Below are positions 1 to 7,194 of a stretch of 7,900 nucleotides of DNA, one piece after another. The first letter of the stretch is position 1. Every line of letters starts with the position of its first letter. The notes under the pieces were generated by a model. It had not been told where the DNA came from. It made no database searches and saw only the letters and a list, made by a program, of their open reading frames with translations. The DNA is from ZC4RG30 sp039800965 (GTDB lineage Bacteria; Pseudomonadota; Gammaproteobacteria; Steroidobacterales; Steroidobacteraceae): contig JBDLPS010000069.1 in the NCBI GenBank assembly GCA_039800965.1, forward strand, positions 1 to 7,900. The letters run 5' to 3'. Position numbers and translations under genes: made by a program.

Positions 1-2003
1 TGCTCGGCGTCGAGGTGAAGGGCGCCGACCTGCTGCCGCCGGAGAACGAGATCGACGGCTTCGACAACGTCGCCGCGGCCTTGAGCGTCTCGCCCTATTT
101 CGTCGACCAGTACATCGGTGCCGCACGCACGGTGGCCCGCATCGCGATGGGCGATCCGGCGCCCAAGGTCACCAACTCCTTCTATCCGGTGCCTGTCGAT
201 GTCTCGCAGGAGACCTACATCCCCGGCTTCCCGCTGGGCACGCGGGACGGCATGAAGTTCCGCCATACGTTTCCGGCGAACGGGCAGTACCGCTTCAACA
301 TCAACGACCTCGATGTCGGACTGTATCCGTCCGCGGCCGAAACACGGCACACGCTGGTCGTGATGGTCGATGGCCAGGAAGTCTTCCGCGGCGCGCTGGG
401 CGGCCCCGAAGACCTGGCGCTCGTCGACCGCGAAGGCGCGGACGGTCGTCGCAAGCTGATGGAGCGCTTCCAGAACATCCCGGTCACGCTGACGGCCGGC
501 ACGCACGACGTGCTGGTCACGTTCATCGAGCGCGCCCGTGCCGAGTCCGACGAAGTGGTCGGCGGTGCGGCGGGCTTCGGCGGCGGCTTCGGCCGGCTGC
601 GCGTGCCGCGCATGCTCGATGGCGTGCAGATCCTCGGCCCCTCGGGGCAGGTCACGCTGAACCACACGGCAAGCCGTGACCGCATCTTCGTGTGCACGCC
701 CAAGTCGGGCGAAGAGCGCGACTGCGCGGCGAAGATCGCCCGCAACCTCGCCGGCAAGGCCTTCCGCCGGCCGGCCGACGAGGCCGATGTGAAGCGCCTG
801 CTGCCCTTCTACGACCTGGGCAGGCGCAATAACGGCAGCTTCGACGACGGCGTGCGCCTGCTGGTGACCGCCGTGCTGTCGAGCCCGGATTTCCTGTATC
901 GCAGCGTCGCGCCGGCCCAGGGCAACGAGGCTTCACGGCCCCTGTCGAGCCTGGAACTGGCGAACCGCCTGGCCTTCTTCCTGTGGAGCGAGGCTCCGGA
1001 CGACACGCTGCTGAACGTGGCGCTGTCGGGCCAGCTGCAGGATCCGGCCGTGCTCAAGGCGCAGACGGCCCGCATGCTGGCCGACCCGCGCGCCGCCGCG
1101 CTGGTCGATGGCTTCGCGATTCGCTGGTTCAACCTGGACGAGCTCGAGTCCGTGGTGCCGGATCCGAAGCTCTTCCCGGAATTCACGCCCGCGCTGCGCG
1201 AGGACTTCACGCAGGAGCTGGTGCTGTTCCTGAAGAGCGTCCTGCTGTCGGACCAGAGCGTCATGCGCCTGATCGACAGCGACACGACCTTCCTGAACGA
1301 GCGCCTCGCGCGCCATTACGGCATCACCGATGTGTTCGGCCCGCAGTTCCGCCGCGTGCGACTCAAGGACGCCCACCGCTACGGCATGCTCGGCAAGGGC
1401 GCGATGCTGCTGCGCACGTCCTATGGCGATCGCACCTCGCCGATCCTGCGCGGCGCCTGGGTGCTCGACAAGCTGATGGGCACGCCCCCGGCGCCGCCGC
1501 CGCCGGGCGTGAACACCGACATCTCGACCAAGGAAGGCGAGAAGCCGAAGACGCTGCGCGCCCGTCTTGAAAAGCACCGCGCGAACCAGGCCTGCAACCA
1601 GTGCCATGGCGTGATCGACCCGATCGGCCTCTCGCTGGACAGCTTCGACGCGATCGGCCGCTGGCGTGATTTCGACGTCGTAGCCCGCGAGAACATCGAC
1701 CCCGACACCGTGCTGGCCAACGGCGTCCGCGCCAGCGGCGTGGATGGCCTGCGCGCGGAGATCCTGCGGCTGCCGGAGAAGTTCGTGCTGTCGATGACGC
1801 GCAAGCTGGCGGTCTATGCGGTGGGGCGCGAACTCGATCCGCAGGACCTGCCGCAGGTCCGATCGATCATCCGCACTGCGAAGGCAGAGGACTACCGCTT
1901 CGCATCGCTCGTGCAAGGCATCGTCGCGAGCCCGGCGTTCCGCCTGCAGGGGCGCGCCAAAGAGGACGCGCTGCCGCAATCCACGGTCGCCGCCACACGT
2001 TAA
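1..2003 (+). CDS. DUF1592/DUF1588/DUF1585 cytochrome-like protein, 5' end outside window
   Basis: This is the 3' part of a large multi-domain protein. The frame is open from base 3, and the first codons (LGVEVKGADLLPPENE, then GFDNVAAALSVSP) already match the DUF1587 module. The GTG at 15 is therefore an internal valine and the true start lies upstream. After DUF1587 comes a beta-rich segment (about 280-690), a DUF1595-like helix pair (about 715-830), DUF1592 (about 840-1320, with the LELANRLAFFLWSEAPDD signature), DUF1588 (about 1335-1650) and DUF1585 (about 1740-1970). DUF1588 contains CNQCH at 1593-1607, a c-type haem-attachment motif (CxxCH), followed by GVIDPIGLSLDSFD, typical of the family. 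Full-length relatives usually have an N-terminal signal peptide and another cytochrome-like domain; neither can be seen here. The family was first noted in Planctomycetes and is common in Proteobacteria beside DUF1552 genes. Its biochemical role is unknown; covalent haem binding is inferred from the motif only. The next gene starts 14 nt downstream, which implies one transcript. Confidence 0.93.
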   Translation, partial: LGVEVKGADLLPPENEIDGFDNVAAALSVSPYFVDQYIGAARTVARIAMGDPAPKVTNSFYPVPVDVSQETYIPGFPLGTRDGMKFRHTFPANGQYRFNINDLDVGLYPSAAETRHTLVVMVDGQEVFRGALGGPEDLALVDREGADGRRKLMERFQNIPVTLTAGTHDVLVTFIERARAESDEVVGGAAGFGGGFGRLRVPRMLDGVQILGPSGQVTLNHTASRDRIFVCTPKSGEERDCAAKIARNLAGKAFRRPADEADVKRLLPFYDLGRRNNGSFDDGVRLLVTAVLSSPDFLYRSVAPAQGNEASRPLSSLELANRLAFFLWSEAPDDTLLNVALSGQLQDPAVLKAQTARMLADPRAAALVDGFAIRWFNLDELESVVPDPKLFPEFTPALREDFTQELVLFLKSVLLSDQSVMRLIDSDTTFLNERLARHYGITDVFGPQFRRVRLKDAHRYGMLGKGAMLLRTSYGDRTSPILRGAWVLDKLMGTPPAPPPPGVNTDISTKEGEKPKTLRARLEKHRANQACNQCHGVIDPIGLSLDSFDAIGRWRDFDVVARENIDPDTVLANGVRASGVDGLRAEILRLPEKFVLSMTRKLAVYAVGRELDPQDLPQVRSIIRTAKAEDYRFASLVQGIVASPAFRLQGRAKEDALPQSTVAATR

Positions 2004-2017
2004 CCGGGAGCTCCACC

Positions 2018-3367
2018 ATGTTCCTCACCAGAAAGCACCTGTCACGGCGCACCGTCCTGAAGGGCGCCGGCGTCGCCGTCGGCCTCCCGCTGCTCGATGC
2101 CATGATCCCGGCCGCCACCGCACTGGCGAAGACGGCTGCCAATCCGTCGATGCACTGTGGGTTCTTCTACATCCCGCATGGCGCCATCATGGGCAACACG
2201 GCCCTCGGCCCTTCGGCCGACAAGTGGACGCCGTCCGGCAAGGGCGACAATTTCCGCCTCAGCGAGATCCTCTCGCCGCTCGAGAAGCACAAGCGCTACG
2301 TCACGTCCTTCGGCAACCTGGAGAACCAGGCCAGCCTGAACTCGGTGCACACGCTGAACCCGGCCACCTGGCTCAGCGCGATGAAGCCGAAGACCGACTC
2401 CGCCGGTGCCGACATGGCCCCGACGATCGACCAGATCATCGCGCGACAGATCGGCCAGGACACGCCGCTGCCCTCGCTGGAGCTCGCCTCCGAAACAACG
2501 CTGCAGGTCGCGGCATGCGGCGGCAGCACGAGCCGCTGCTTCTACAGCACCACGCTGTCGTTCCGGAACGCGAGTTCGCCGCTGCCGATGGAATACAACC
2601 CGCGCAAGGTGTTCACGCAGCTGTTCGGCGAAGGCGACACCGCCGAGGAGCGTGCGGCCCTGATGCAGCAGACCGCGAGCATCTTGGACCTCATCGCGGA
2701 GCGCACGACATCACTCCGCGGCACGCTGGGCGCGAAGGACCGTGCGACGCTCGATAACCATCTCGAGGCCGTGCGCGAGATCGAGCGCCGCGTGCAGAAA
2801 TCACAATCCCAGAGCACCGCCGGCATCACCGTGCCCAAGGCGCCGCCCGGTGAGCTCGACGATTTCGACAAGCAGGTGACGCTGCAGTTCGACCTGCTGG
2901 CGCTGGCCTACCAGGCGCGCCTCACGCGCGTGTCGACCTATATGATGGTGTCGGAAGGCACGAACCGGACCTACAACCATATCGGCGTGCCGGATGCCTT
3001 CCATCCGCTGTCGCACCATGCGAACGATCCGGAGCGCCTGCAGAAGCTCGCGAAGGTGCAGAAGTACCACGTGCAGCGCTTTGCGGATTTCATCGCGAAG
3101 ATGGCGGCGACACCGGATGGCGACGGTTCGCTGCTCGACCATTCGATCTTCATGTACGGCTCGAACATGAGCAACAGCGACCGCCACAACAGTACCCCGC
3201 TGCCGAACATCCTCGTGGGCGGCGCCAACGGCAGGCTCAAGGGCGGCCAGCACATCGACCTGCCGGAACACACGCCGATCGCGAACCTCCTGCTCACCGT
3301 GCTGAACAAGGCTGGCGTCGAGCAGCAACGCCTGAGCGACAGCACCGGCATCATTCGGGAGGCCTGA
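2018..3367 (+). CDS. DUF1552 family protein, Tat-exported
   Basis: This 449-residue protein matches the DUF1552 family in length and landmarks. The N-terminus has a twin-arginine signal: SRRTVLKG at residues 9-16, a hydrophobic stretch, and an ALA site near 35-37, so it should be folded in the cytoplasm and exported by Tat. Family landmarks include FVYIP-like FFYIPHGAIMG (49-59), two cysteines at 167 and 174 in the segment before FYSTTLSF, PRKVFTQLFG (195-204), the histidine-rich FHPLSHHAND (328-337), and SIFMYGSNMSNSDRHN (376-391) near the C-terminus. The start is supported by GGGAG at 2006-2010, 7 nt before the ATG, and by the complete signal peptide. DUF1552 genes almost always neighbour DUF1592 genes, as here, so the two products probably act together outside the cytoplasm. 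No enzymatic activity is established for the family to my knowledge. The stop codon overlaps the next ATG by one base, giving tight translational coupling. Confidence 0.93.
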   Translation: MFLTRKHLSRRTVLKGAGVAVGLPLLDAMIPAATALAKTAANPSMHCGFFYIPHGAIMGNTALGPSADKWTPSGKGDNFRLSEILSPLEKHKRYVTSFGNLENQASLNSVHTLNPATWLSAMKPKTDSAGADMAPTIDQIIARQIGQDTPLPSLELASETTLQVAACGGSTSRCFYSTTLSFRNASSPLPMEYNPRKVFTQLFGEGDTAEERAALMQQTASILDLIAERTTSLRGTLGAKDRATLDNHLEAVREIERRVQKSQSQSTAGITVPKAPPGELDDFDKQVTLQFDLLALAYQARLTRVSTYMMVSEGTNRTYNHIGVPDAFHPLSHHANDPERLQKLAKVQKYHVQRFADFIAKMAATPDGDGSLLDHSIFMYGSNMSNSDRHNSTPLPNILVGGANGRLKGGQHIDLPEHTPIANLLLTVLNKAGVEQQRLSDSTGIIREA

Positions 3368-4302
3368 TGAACCGCCGTTACGACCGACGATTCCTGCTGC
3401 AGGGCGCCGCGCTGTGCGCGGCCGGCAGCCTGCTGTCACCGCTCGCCCGCGCTGCCGCGAAGTCCCTGCCCGTCGCGACGTCCGGCCTCGCCCCCGGTCT
3501 GCACCTGATCAGCGGCGTGGGCGCCAACGTCCTCGCGCTCGAACTGGGTGATGGCCTGCTGCTGGTCGACAGCGGCACGGCGGCGCAGGCTGGCGCGCTG
3601 CGCACGCAGCTGCAGAAGCTGCCCGGCGGCGGGCGCGTGAAGACGCTCATCAACACGCACTGGCATGCCGAGCAGACCGGCTCCAACGAAGCCTTGGGCA
3701 AGGGCGGGGCGCAGATCATCGCGCAGGAGAAGACGCGCCAGCGCCTGTCCATCGACCAGTACCGACCGGAGATCGACGGCTACGTGAAGGCACTGCCCGT
3801 GGCGGCGCGGCCGACGAAGTCCTTCTACACCTCGGATTCCCTCACGGTTGGTAACGAGCAGATCGAGCTGGGTTACCTGCTCGAGGCGCACACCGACGGC
3901 GACTGCTTCGTGCACTTCCGCAAGGCGAATGTCATTGCCGTGGGTGACGTTGTGGCGCCGGATCGCGATCCGCTGCTGGACTGGTATGGCGGCGGCTGGA
4001 TCGGCGGCCGCGTGGATGCGCTGGACCAGCTGCTGAAGCGGAGCGACGCCCAGACGCGCTTCGTTCCCGCACAGGGCCCGGTGGTGACGCGCGAGCAGCT
4101 CAAGACCGAGCGCGACTTCCTCGACGGTGCCTACACGCGCATGACCGAGCTGCTGCGCAAGGGCTACAGCGCGCAGGACATGCTCGCAGCGGATGTCTAC
4201 AAAGGCCTGCCGCGCCAGCTCGTGGACGCACCAGTCTTCGCGAAGTCGGCTTTCAAGGGTCTCTGGGCCCATCACAACACGATCTCGCACGACATCGTGT
4301 AG
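3367..4302 (+). CDS. MBL-fold metallo-hydrolase-like protein, Tat signal, altered metal site
   Basis: This 311-residue protein has the metallo-beta-lactamase fold order. A Tat-like leader is seen first (DRRFLLQGAAL at 6-16, then hydrophobic residues and LARAAA), followed by the first beta strands with GLLLVDSGT (63-71). Next are INTHWHAEQTGSN (95-107), EAHTDGDCFVHF (173-184), AVGDVV (191-196) and FVPAQGPV (232-239). In the canonical family the first motif is HxHxDH and the last is PxHG. Here H98, H100, H175 and D194 remain, but the Asp and His of the DH pair are E102 and Q103, and the final His is Q236. Three site-1 histidines are therefore kept, while site-2 ligands are replaced. I recall related proteins with a similar HxHxEQTGSN motif, so this may be a subfamily trait rather than decay. 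The reaction is unknown. GGAGG at 3358-3362 precedes the ATG by 4 nt; the gene overlaps its upstream neighbour by one base and lies 12 nt before the ankyrin gene. Confidence 0.88.
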   Translation: MNRRYDRRFLLQGAALCAAGSLLSPLARAAAKSLPVATSGLAPGLHLISGVGANVLALELGDGLLLVDSGTAAQAGALRTQLQKLPGGGRVKTLINTHWHAEQTGSNEALGKGGAQIIAQEKTRQRLSIDQYRPEIDGYVKALPVAARPTKSFYTSDSLTVGNEQIELGYLLEAHTDGDCFVHFRKANVIAVGDVVAPDRDPLLDWYGGGWIGGRVDALDQLLKRSDAQTRFVPAQGPVVTREQLKTERDFLDGAYTRMTELLRKGYSAQDMLAADVYKGLPRQLVDAPVFAKSAFKGLWAHHNTISHDIV

Positions 4303-4314
4303 GCGGAGCATTCC

Positions 4315-5844
4315 ATGATCCTGCGACAGATGATGAAGACGGGCCTGCTGCTGATCGCGGCTGCCGTGGGCACCGCGGTCCACGCCGGCGAGGCGCGGCT
4401 TGCCGATGCGCTGCAGGCGGGTGATCGGGCGACGGCCCTGCAGCTGATCAAGGCCGGTGCCGACGTGAATGCCGCACAGCCCGACGGCACGACGCCGCTG
4501 CACTGGGCCGTGTACGCGGTGGACACGGAACTCACGCATGCGCTCCTCGCAAAGAGTGCGAAGGCCGAGGTGCGCAACAGCTTCGGTGCCACGCCGCTGG
4601 CCGAGGCCGCGAAGACCGCGAACCTGGAACTGGTGCAGGCCCTGCTGAAGGCCGGCGCGAAGCCCGATACCGCCAACCAGGACGGCCAGACGCCCTTGAT
4701 GCTGACGGCACGAACGGGCGTCGTCGACGTGGCCCAGGCGCTGGTGAAAGCCGGTGCCAAGGTGAACGCCAGGGAAAGCTGGCGCGGACAGACCGCCCTC
4801 ATGTGGGCGGCCGGCACTGCGCAGGCCGACATGGTTGCCTTCCTCGTCGGCAAGGGCGCGGACGTGAGCCTGCGCGCCACCATCAATGACTTCGCCACGC
4901 AGGTGACCTCGGAACCGCGTGCCCAATACCGCCCGACGGGCGGACTGACGCCGCTGCTCTATGCCGCGCGCTCGGGCTGCGGCAGCTGCGTGACCACGCT
5001 GCTCAAGGCCGGCGCCAGCATCGACAAGCCCACGCCGGAAGGCATCACGCCCTTGATGACGGCGCTGGACAACCTGAACTTCGATGTCGCGAAGCAACTG
5101 CTCGACCGCGGCGCCAATCCGCAGGTGCAGGACTGGTGGGGCCGCACGGCGCTCTACATCGCCATCGACATGAACTCCGCCATCCGCGGCAGCACGGCAG
5201 GCGCAGCGGACAAGGGTGTGACGGCGCTCGACCTGGCCCGGGCGCTGCTCGACAAGGGCGTGAACCCGAACCCGCAGCTCAACATGCATCGCCCCGGTCG
5301 CGGCGGCAACAGCGCGCGCTTCACGGATGACCTGCTCACCGTCGGCGCGACCCCGCTGCTGCGCGCGGCGATCGGCTTCGACAAAGAGGCCATCCAGCTG
5401 CTGCTGTCGAAGGGTGCGAAGGTCGACCTGCCGAACGGCATGGGCGTGACGCCCTTGATGGCGGCATCCGGTCTCGGCGTCTCGATTCGCGACCCGCGCG
5501 GCAACTATGGCGGCGATGTGCAGGCCCGCGTGCTGCCCACCGTCGAGCTGCTGCTCAAGGCCGGTGCCGACGTGAACGCCCGCGTGGTCGATACCACCGG
5601 CCACACCGCACGCATCGCCCGACCGTCGACCATGACCGACCGTCAGGGACAGACCGCGATCTACGGTCCCATCAACTGGGGCTGGACGAAGGTCGTGAAA
5701 ACCCTGCTCGACCACGGCGCCCGCATCGATGTCGTGGATGCACTCGGCAAGTCGCCGCTCGACGCGGCCAACGGCAAGGCCGGCGGTCGCGACTACAAGG
5801 CAGAGCCCGAGGTGCTCGCGCTGGTGCAGACCGCGCGCAAGTAG
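4315..5844 (+). CDS. Secreted ankyrin-repeat protein
   Basis: This 509-residue protein consists almost wholly of ankyrin repeats after a Sec-type signal peptide. The leader has a lysine, the hydrophobic core LLLIAAAVGTA and a VHA cleavage site ending at residue 24. About 11-12 repeats follow, recognisable by G-x-TPL / G-x-TAL starts near residues 58, 91, 124, 158, 210, 243, 276, 344, 377, 445 and 478, each followed by LLKAGAxV-type helices. Longer loops interrupt repeats at about 187-208, 286-304, 318-343, 390-406 and 424-444. The repeats should form a curved protein-binding scaffold in the periplasm or outside; no catalytic domain is visible. The only two cysteines form a CGSC pair (222-225). 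GGAG at 4305-4308 lies 6 nt before the ATG; in-frame ATGs at 4330 and 4333 would also keep the signal peptide. Repeat-coding DNA is itself repetitive: a 22-bp identical stretch occurs at 4448-4469 and 5555-5576. Its place as last gene of the operon suggests a binding partner for the upstream proteins (inference). Confidence 0.92.
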   Translation: MILRQMMKTGLLLIAAAVGTAVHAGEARLADALQAGDRATALQLIKAGADVNAAQPDGTTPLHWAVYAVDTELTHALLAKSAKAEVRNSFGATPLAEAAKTANLELVQALLKAGAKPDTANQDGQTPLMLTARTGVVDVAQALVKAGAKVNARESWRGQTALMWAAGTAQADMVAFLVGKGADVSLRATINDFATQVTSEPRAQYRPTGGLTPLLYAARSGCGSCVTTLLKAGASIDKPTPEGITPLMTALDNLNFDVAKQLLDRGANPQVQDWWGRTALYIAIDMNSAIRGSTAGAADKGVTALDLARALLDKGVNPNPQLNMHRPGRGGNSARFTDDLLTVGATPLLRAAIGFDKEAIQLLLSKGAKVDLPNGMGVTPLMAASGLGVSIRDPRGNYGGDVQARVLPTVELLLKAGADVNARVVDTTGHTARIARPSTMTDRQGQTAIYGPINWGWTKVVKTLLDHGARIDVVDALGKSPLDAANGKAGGRDYKAEPEVLALVQTARK

Positions 5845-5881
5845 TCGACCACGCCGGCGGCAGCGCCCCTAGAATCCGCCC
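5845..5881 (+). promoter_or_regulatory. Predicted promoter for leaderless transcription of the amidohydrolase gene
   Basis: The 37-base gap contains TAGAAT at 5870-5875, a 4-5 of 6 match to the sigma-70 -10 box. It occupies exactly -12 to -7 if transcription begins at the A of the ATG at 5882. A weak -35 candidate, TCGACC (5845-5850), sits 19 bp upstream. No Shine-Dalgarno sequence precedes the ATG. I infer a leaderless mRNA. No hairpin with a U-tract is present, so termination of the upstream operon is not explained by an intrinsic terminator here. Confidence 0.5.
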
Positions 5882-6658
5882 ATGGATTTTGCGGGCCCGC
5901 TGCTCGCGGCCGATGAGCCGGCCGCCTACACCCTCGTCAACGCCGACGGCGCAGGCCAATTTTTCCTCGCCTGCGACCACGCAAGCCGTCGCATCCCCCG
6001 GGCGCTCGGCACGCTCGGTCTTGCCGAGCCGGAACTCTCGCAGCACATCGCCTGGGACATCGGCGCAGCGGCCGTCGCCGAGCGCCTGTCCGCAGTGCTC
6101 GATGCACCCCTGATCCTGCAGAACTGGTCGCGGCTCGTCATCGACTGCAACCGGCCCCCGCGCGTGGCCGACTCCACGCCCGCGAAGAGCGGCGGCATCG
6201 AGATCCCCGGTAACGTCGGCATCAGCGACATGGCGCGCAGCCAGCGCCGCCGCGACATCTTCGACCCCTACCAGGCCCGCCTGCGCTACGAGCTCAACCG
6301 CCGCGCCGCGGCCCGCAAGCTCAGCGTGCTCGTCGCCGTGCACAGCTTCACGCCGAACTACCTCGGCTTCGAGCGGCCCTGGCACTGCGGGCTGATGTAC
6401 CACCGCGACTCGCGCATCGCGAAGCTGCTTCTGCCGCTGCTGCAGGCCGAGCCCGGCCTCGTCGTCGGCGACAACGAGCCCTATGCGATGACCGACACCA
6501 GCGATTACACGCTGCCCGTGCACGGCGAAGGCCGCCGCATCCTGCATGTCGGCATCGAGATGCGGCAGGACCTGGTGGCGGAAGAGGCCGGGCAGATCGA
6601 ATGGGCGGAACGGCTCGCGCGCGTGCTGCGTGCGGCGGTGGCGATCGCGGCGCCGTGA
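5882..6658 (+). CDS. N-formylglutamate amidohydrolase family protein
   Basis: This 258-residue protein belongs to the N-formylglutamate amidohydrolase (FGase) family, whose characterised members hydrolyse N-formyl-L-glutamate to formate and glutamate, using a metal ion, in the cytoplasm. Visible family motifs, in order, are FLACDHASRRIP (28-39), AWDIGA (57-62), SRLVIDCNR (83-91), the AVHSFTP block (152-158) with the likely metal-binding histidine, and HVGIEMRQDLV (222-232). Length and architecture fit the stand-alone predicted group (COG3931 type) rather than HutG itself, and no other histidine-degradation (hut) gene is nearby. The true substrate could therefore be another N-acyl amino acid. 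There is no signal peptide. The ATG is the only plausible start, since homology begins near residue 25 and a -10-like box lies immediately upstream in place of a ribosome binding site. It is separated from the ankyrin gene by 37 nt and seems to be its own transcription unit. It converges with brnA, with 30 nt between the stop codons. Confidence 0.92.
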   Translation: MDFAGPLLAADEPAAYTLVNADGAGQFFLACDHASRRIPRALGTLGLAEPELSQHIAWDIGAAAVAERLSAVLDAPLILQNWSRLVIDCNRPPRVADSTPAKSGGIEIPGNVGISDMARSQRRRDIFDPYQARLRYELNRRAAARKLSVLVAVHSFTPNYLGFERPWHCGLMYHRDSRIAKLLLPLLQAEPGLVVGDNEPYAMTDTSDYTLPVHGEGRRILHVGIEMRQDLVAEEAGQIEWAERLARVLRAAVAIAAP

Positions 6659-6688
6659 AAAGGCTCGTGAAACGATTGGCGAAATGAT

Positions 6689-6904
6689 TCAGGCAGGTCG
6701 CCAGTCCAGCGATGGCCGCCTGTGCTGCGCCGCGCAGTCGCGCAGGTAGAGGTTGATCAGGTTCTGGTACGGAATCCCGGTTTCACCCGCCAACTGCTTG
6801 AAGTAGTCGATCGTTCCGGCATCCAGCCGGATGGTGATCTGCTTCTTGTCCTTGGGCAGGTAAGGGTTCGGCACCGATTTGCTGAAGTCGTATTCGCGTT
6901 TCAT
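6689..6904 (-). CDS. brnA: BrnA-family antitoxin (CopG/ribbon-helix-helix)
   Basis: The product is 71 residues and starts MKREYDFSKSVPNPY, the usual opening of BrnA-type antitoxins. KKQITIRLDAGTIDYFKQLA (20-39) supplies the ribbon strand and first helix of a ribbon-helix-helix domain, and GIPYQNLINLYLRDCA (43-58) the second helix. In characterised systems BrnA binds and neutralises BrnT, and the complex represses its own promoter. I chose the ATG at 6904 because it overlaps the toxin stop as ATGA and the conserved N-terminus begins there. Upstream extension to 7000 is possible in frame but would read through the toxin gene in another frame and has no homology. No clear ribosome binding site is present, so translation is probably coupled to brnT. 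Base composition is lower in G+C than in the flanking genes, as expected for an acquired module. Confidence in the family is high. Confidence 0.9.
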   Translation of the reverse strand: MKREYDFSKSVPNPYLPKDKKQITIRLDAGTIDYFKQLAGETGIPYQNLINLYLRDCAAQHRRPSLDWRPA

Positions 6905-7194
6905 GGCAGGTAACTCATGTAGAGGCGCTTTTCCTGTGTCGTCGCTCGGCGCGCGGAGATGATGCGAACAACGTGCTCCGCCTGCCTGTAGCAATGACAA
7001 ACGACCAAGAGGCGCAGCTGCAGACTGAAGCCGATCAGCACGAAGCGATCCTCGGCATCTGAATGGTCATCGTCGAGGATCAATCGGGCGTTCTCGTCGA
7101 AGAACGTACCCTGCGCCTCCTCGAATGCAACGCCGTGCTTGGCCTTGTTGGATCGATTCTTACTGTCGTCCCACTCGAAGAAAGGCTGATCCAT
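6901..7194 (-). CDS. brnT: BrnT-family toxin (DUF497, RelE-like ribonuclease)
   Basis: With the ATG at 7194 the product is 97 residues; a GTG at 7203 would add three (MVN). The sequence shows the full BrnT/DUF497 signature: FFEWDDSKNRSNKAKHGVAF, then EEAQGTFFD, EDRFVLIGFS, LLVVCHCYR, and VVRIISARRAT near the C-terminus followed by an E-K-R-x-Y tail. The BrnT of Brucella abortus is a RelE-like ribonuclease that inhibits translation until bound by BrnA. The toxin gene comes first and the antitoxin second, the usual brnTA order, with a 4-nt ATGA overlap. I prefer the ATG because family members usually begin close to the FEWD motif; neither start has a strong Shine-Dalgarno sequence. The ORF is intact with no frameshift, so the toxin looks functional. 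The operon runs opposite to both neighbours, and its promoter must lie in the gap before the Fic remnant. Confidence 0.92.
   Translation of the reverse strand: MDQPFFEWDDSKNRSNKAKHGVAFEEAQGTFFDENARLILDDDHSDAEDRFVLIGFSLQLRLLVVCHCYRQAEHVVRIISARRATTQEKRLYMSYLP

Noticed and set aside
933..1979. 348-codon minus-strand open frame opposite the DUF1592 gene
   Set aside because: Low-complexity, Arg/Ala/Gln-rich shadow of a well-supported gene.
1816..2757. 313-codon + strand frame overlapping the DUF1592/DUF1552 junction
   Set aside because: Out-of-frame shadow; the product is Arg/His-rich and non-homologous, and both underlying genes are strongly supported.
3436..5715. Very long antisense open frame (759 codons, minus strand) across the MBL-like and ankyrin genes
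   Set aside because: High G+C with strong third-position bias creates stop-free mirror frames. The translation is rich in R, H, G and A with no recognisable domain, while the + strand has clear families.
5850..5862. GC-rich palindrome CGCCGGCG after the ankyrin stop as a terminator
   Set aside because: Too short and not followed by a U-run.
5672..6547. 291-codon minus-strand open frame opposite the amidohydrolase gene
   Set aside because: Shadow frame in GC-rich DNA; the + strand carries the full set of FGase motifs.
6659..6702. Possible terminator between the convergent amidohydrolase and brnA genes
   Set aside because: The only stem seen is a 5-bp GGCGA/TCGCC pair with a 15-base loop and no U-tract, and half of it lies inside brnA.
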